From positions 30,539,354-30,603,353 of the forward strand of contig NC_054549.1 in the NCBI RefSeq assembly GCF_017654505.1: a stretch of 64,000 nucleotides of DNA, read 5' to 3'. The notes below the pieces were generated by a model, which was given only the letters and a program-made list of their open reading frames with translations, searched no databases and was not told the origin of the DNA. Made by a program: the position numbers and the translations under genes. Every line of letters begins with the position of its first letter. The stretch's first letter is position 1. This document shows, in pieces, positions 62,000 through 64,000 of the stretch. The stretch is from Polyodon spathula. Taxonomy: Eukaryota > Chordata > Actinopteri > Acipenseriformes > Polyodontidae.

Positions 62000-62885
62000 C
62001 TGTATGGCGACTGGGTATCTGAAAGCTATTATGAAGCAAATATGAAATCAATCTTTAGTGACAGGGGGTTTTCTTTTTATCTTCAAAGCAGTTCATATTA
62101 GACATACTGGATGATACAGTTTTGTGCTGTGTATATATTATATTAGCAAAAAAAATAAAGATATTTATCCATAGTCTATTTCCCATTCAAATTAATATCA
62201 GTCTTACATCGCTTTGTTATTCTAAGTGCTTGTTTTGAAATTTAAAACCTGGTGGGTTGACCAATCTGTGTGTCAGTCATGATCAGTATTCACAGTAAAA
62301 ATCCTTCAACTGAAATGTTTTTCATTGCATGCAATGCAAGTGTATGCAGGCAAGACACAAGTGAAAGCTTGCAGTTATTCTCAGCACAGAAACACAACAA
62401 ATATGGGTCACTTCCCAAGGTGTAGGTAAAGTCGCCGTGATACATCATATTGACTAATCAGATGGAAACGTGACTTCAAGTAGAGAGAGGCTTGTGAATT
62501 TCATGAAAGAAACACATATCTAAAATGTATGCTATGGAATGGATGTCGCAAGGGGTAACTGCATTTTTACAGTACCGATAAACCTCCAATACTGGACATC
62601 TTAGAAAAAAACCTAAGAAACTAAGTCAAGTAGGCAAACATTTCAGCCAGTGCCAAGTGTAAGGTCTATTTCCCTATGCCTTCCTAGCAGGCCACATGGT
62701 GGATAAGCACTACTTGAGCTAATGCAGTCCCATTACTTGTGTATTCTCGCTTTATTCAATACATCGCCTCTAGTATAAATCCTAGCCTATGCTTTACCCC
62801 CAGGTTTATCCACCCATATAGTCCAATTAGTAGCCACCACACACTTAGCCCATAAACCAACACATTATCCATGTGTTGCCATATG
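62000..62885. other. No recognisable feature
   Basis: AT-rich unique DNA with no supported exon or repeat. Confidence 0.4.
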
Positions 62886-62889
62886 GGTT

Positions 62890-63469
62890 ACTATGGCAAG
62901 CCAAATTATTATTCAGCCATATCTCAAATTGCATTTTAAGCGGTCTTGAAATATTTAGAGATATCTGTAAAACGTTTCGCGATATCTCAAATTGAATTCC
63001 AGATATCTTTAAATACTATGGAAACCATATCGACTGTGCTAGCATGGCACGCCAAACTATCATTTAGAGATATCTTAAAATAAGGGTTTTAAAGATATCT
63101 CTAAACCATTTAAATATATCTCTAAATAACTTCCTGTTCATTTAAAGATATCTTCAAATAACGTCCTGTTCATTTAAAGATATCTGCAAACCATTTTGAG
63201 ATATCTTCAAATAGCTTCCTGTTCCTCTAAATCATTTCCTGTTCATTTGATGATATCTTTAAATGGACAGGAAGTCCATTGAGAACATAGAGCATTTTCA
63301 CAGGAAGTCATTTCGCGATATCTCGAAATCGCTTCCTGTTCATTTGAAGATATCTTCAAATGATTTACAGATATCTTTAAAACCCTTATTTTAAGATATC
63401 TCCAAATGACTGTTTGGCGCGCCATGCTTGCCAAATCAACATATTATTTAAAGATATATGTAAATCATT
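62890..63469. repeat. Large GATATC-rich palindrome (foldback element)
   Basis: Thirteen exact GATATC hexamers start at 62960, 62981, 63002, 63069, 63094, 63147, 63179, 63200, 63252, 63317, 63349, 63370 and 63395. Those at 63069, 63094, 63147 pair with 63395, 63370, 63317 around one centre, 63234.5, without indels; a degenerate TATATC at 63115 mirrors 63349. The outer arms (63041-63120 and 63349-63428) are inverted copies sharing GCATGG(C)(A/G)CGCCAAAC and TTAAAATAAGGGTTTTAAAG. The symmetry continues outward with one indel (ATATCTTTAAATA(A/C)TATG) to 63470. The core holds direct and inverted CTTCCTGTTCATTT motifs at about 32-bp spacing. It has no coding capacity. It looks like a foldback or MITE-type element, with a further head-like copy at 62891. 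Confidence 0.8.
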
Positions 63470-64000
63470 TAGGGCTGTCGGAGTTAACGCGTGCGATTAA
63501 TTTCAAATGCTTAACGCCGTTCATTTTTTTTGTCGCAATTAACGTTTTTTTTTTTTTGAGCCTTGGAACCACCCATAGTTAAGATACAACTCCCCGCTCT
63601 CGCGCTTGTTTGTCAATCGACTGCTTGAATGTAGATACAGTTTTATTACAGAACCCTTACAGATGGGTCTTTGGATAAAAGCAAAGTTATATGCAGCTAC
63701 TGTAAGGGTGTACTTGTCTATCACCGAAGTACATCGAGTCTGAGGTTTCATTTACAAGCAAAACACAGAGTTGACGCCGACAGCAGTAGTGAGAGGGCTG
63801 CCAATGCAAGTCAACGAGCAGCAAGCTCACAAACGCAATATCGAAGTGGATAGCTGCAGCTTGCAGGCCAATTAACGTTGTGGAAAATGACGGCCTGAGG
63901 GACATCGTTCGGATTGCATTGAACGACTCAATATATGAATTACCATCGAGAGCCACCATCGTTACGAGGACACACGAGCTGTACGAAAACGAGAGGGCTA
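63470..64000 (+). mobile_element. hAT transposon, left end, runs off window
   Basis: It starts TAGGGCTGTCGGAGTTAACG, a classic hAT terminal sequence with sub-terminal GTTAACGCG / CAATTAACG motifs. A transposase remnant of the ZBED type follows within 200 bp. The element interrupts the GATATC palindrome. The expected 8-bp target duplication would be AAATCATT (63462-63469), to be found again after the right end outside the window. Confidence 0.85.
63659..64000 (+). pseudogene. hAT transposase, BED zinc finger, partial
   Basis: The first frame (to 63853) reads TDGSLDKSKVICSYCKG, then YHRSTSSLRFHLQAKH. Its Cys-x2-Cys and His-x4-His fit the BED-type zinc finger that binds the element's ends. It ends in a stop. 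A second frame (63847 to the window edge) reads WIAAACRPINVVENDG and ELPSRATIVTRTHELYE, the conserved start of the hAT catalytic part (family CRPINVVED and LPSR). The two frames differ, and the linker normally found between them is largely absent, so there is a deletion with frameshift. No in-frame ATG precedes the finger. The rest of the gene lies beyond the window. Confidence 0.82.

Overview
This is a window of vertebrate nuclear DNA: AT-rich, gene-poor, and packed with fish-type transposon remnants and long microsatellites. Several signs point to a ray-finned fish: a Tc1-type transposon with IR/DR ends, further Tc1 end fragments, a V-SINE (DANA/HE1 type), L2/Rex-like LINE 3' ends, an L1 reverse-transcriptase fragment and a ZBED-type hAT transposase. 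A tRNA-headed SINE with a shared 3' tail resembles sturgeon/paddlefish SINEs I have seen, so an acipenseriform is my best guess. That guess is inference only. No bacterial, phage, CRISPR or operon signal was found.

Layout. 1-12 kb: a complete but dead Tc1 element (951-2252), a Tc1-derived internally deleted element with an expanded (AAT)n (3533-3863), an (ATC)n tract, a reverse-oriented SINE (7988-8408), a long (TA)n and a second Tc1-like end (about 11.7-11.9 kb). 12-28 kb: mostly unique intronic or intergenic DNA. It holds an LTR-like block sandwiched between (TA)n tracts (15.8-16.1 kb), a candidate minus-strand exon (20298-20381), and a 22-bp-arm hairpin beside a candidate plus-strand exon (25.6-25.74 kb). 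28-38 kb: a SINE copy, a probable LTR relic, then unique DNA. 38-44 kb: a Tc1 end fragment, the last two exons of an unrecognised plus-strand gene (40276-40322 and 40777-40836, poly(A) signal at 40926), an LTR-like block containing an uninterrupted C64 tract, and a small inverted-repeat element. 45-55 kb: SINE, hAT-like end, LINE 3' end, and a solo LTR with a perfect 5-bp target duplication (51587-52254). 55-64 kb: candidate exons on both strands, an L1 fragment, an L2 3' end, a V-SINE, and at the right edge a large GATATC-rich palindrome interrupted by a hAT transposon that runs out of the window.

Almost none of the short open frames look like real genes. The only coding calls supported by splice sites plus frame continuity are the small exons listed, and I could not assign any of them to a named gene. 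The most unusual structure is the palindrome at about 62.9-63.47 kb, with 13 exact GATATC sites placed symmetrically around 63234.5. Its right arm stops where the hAT element begins.
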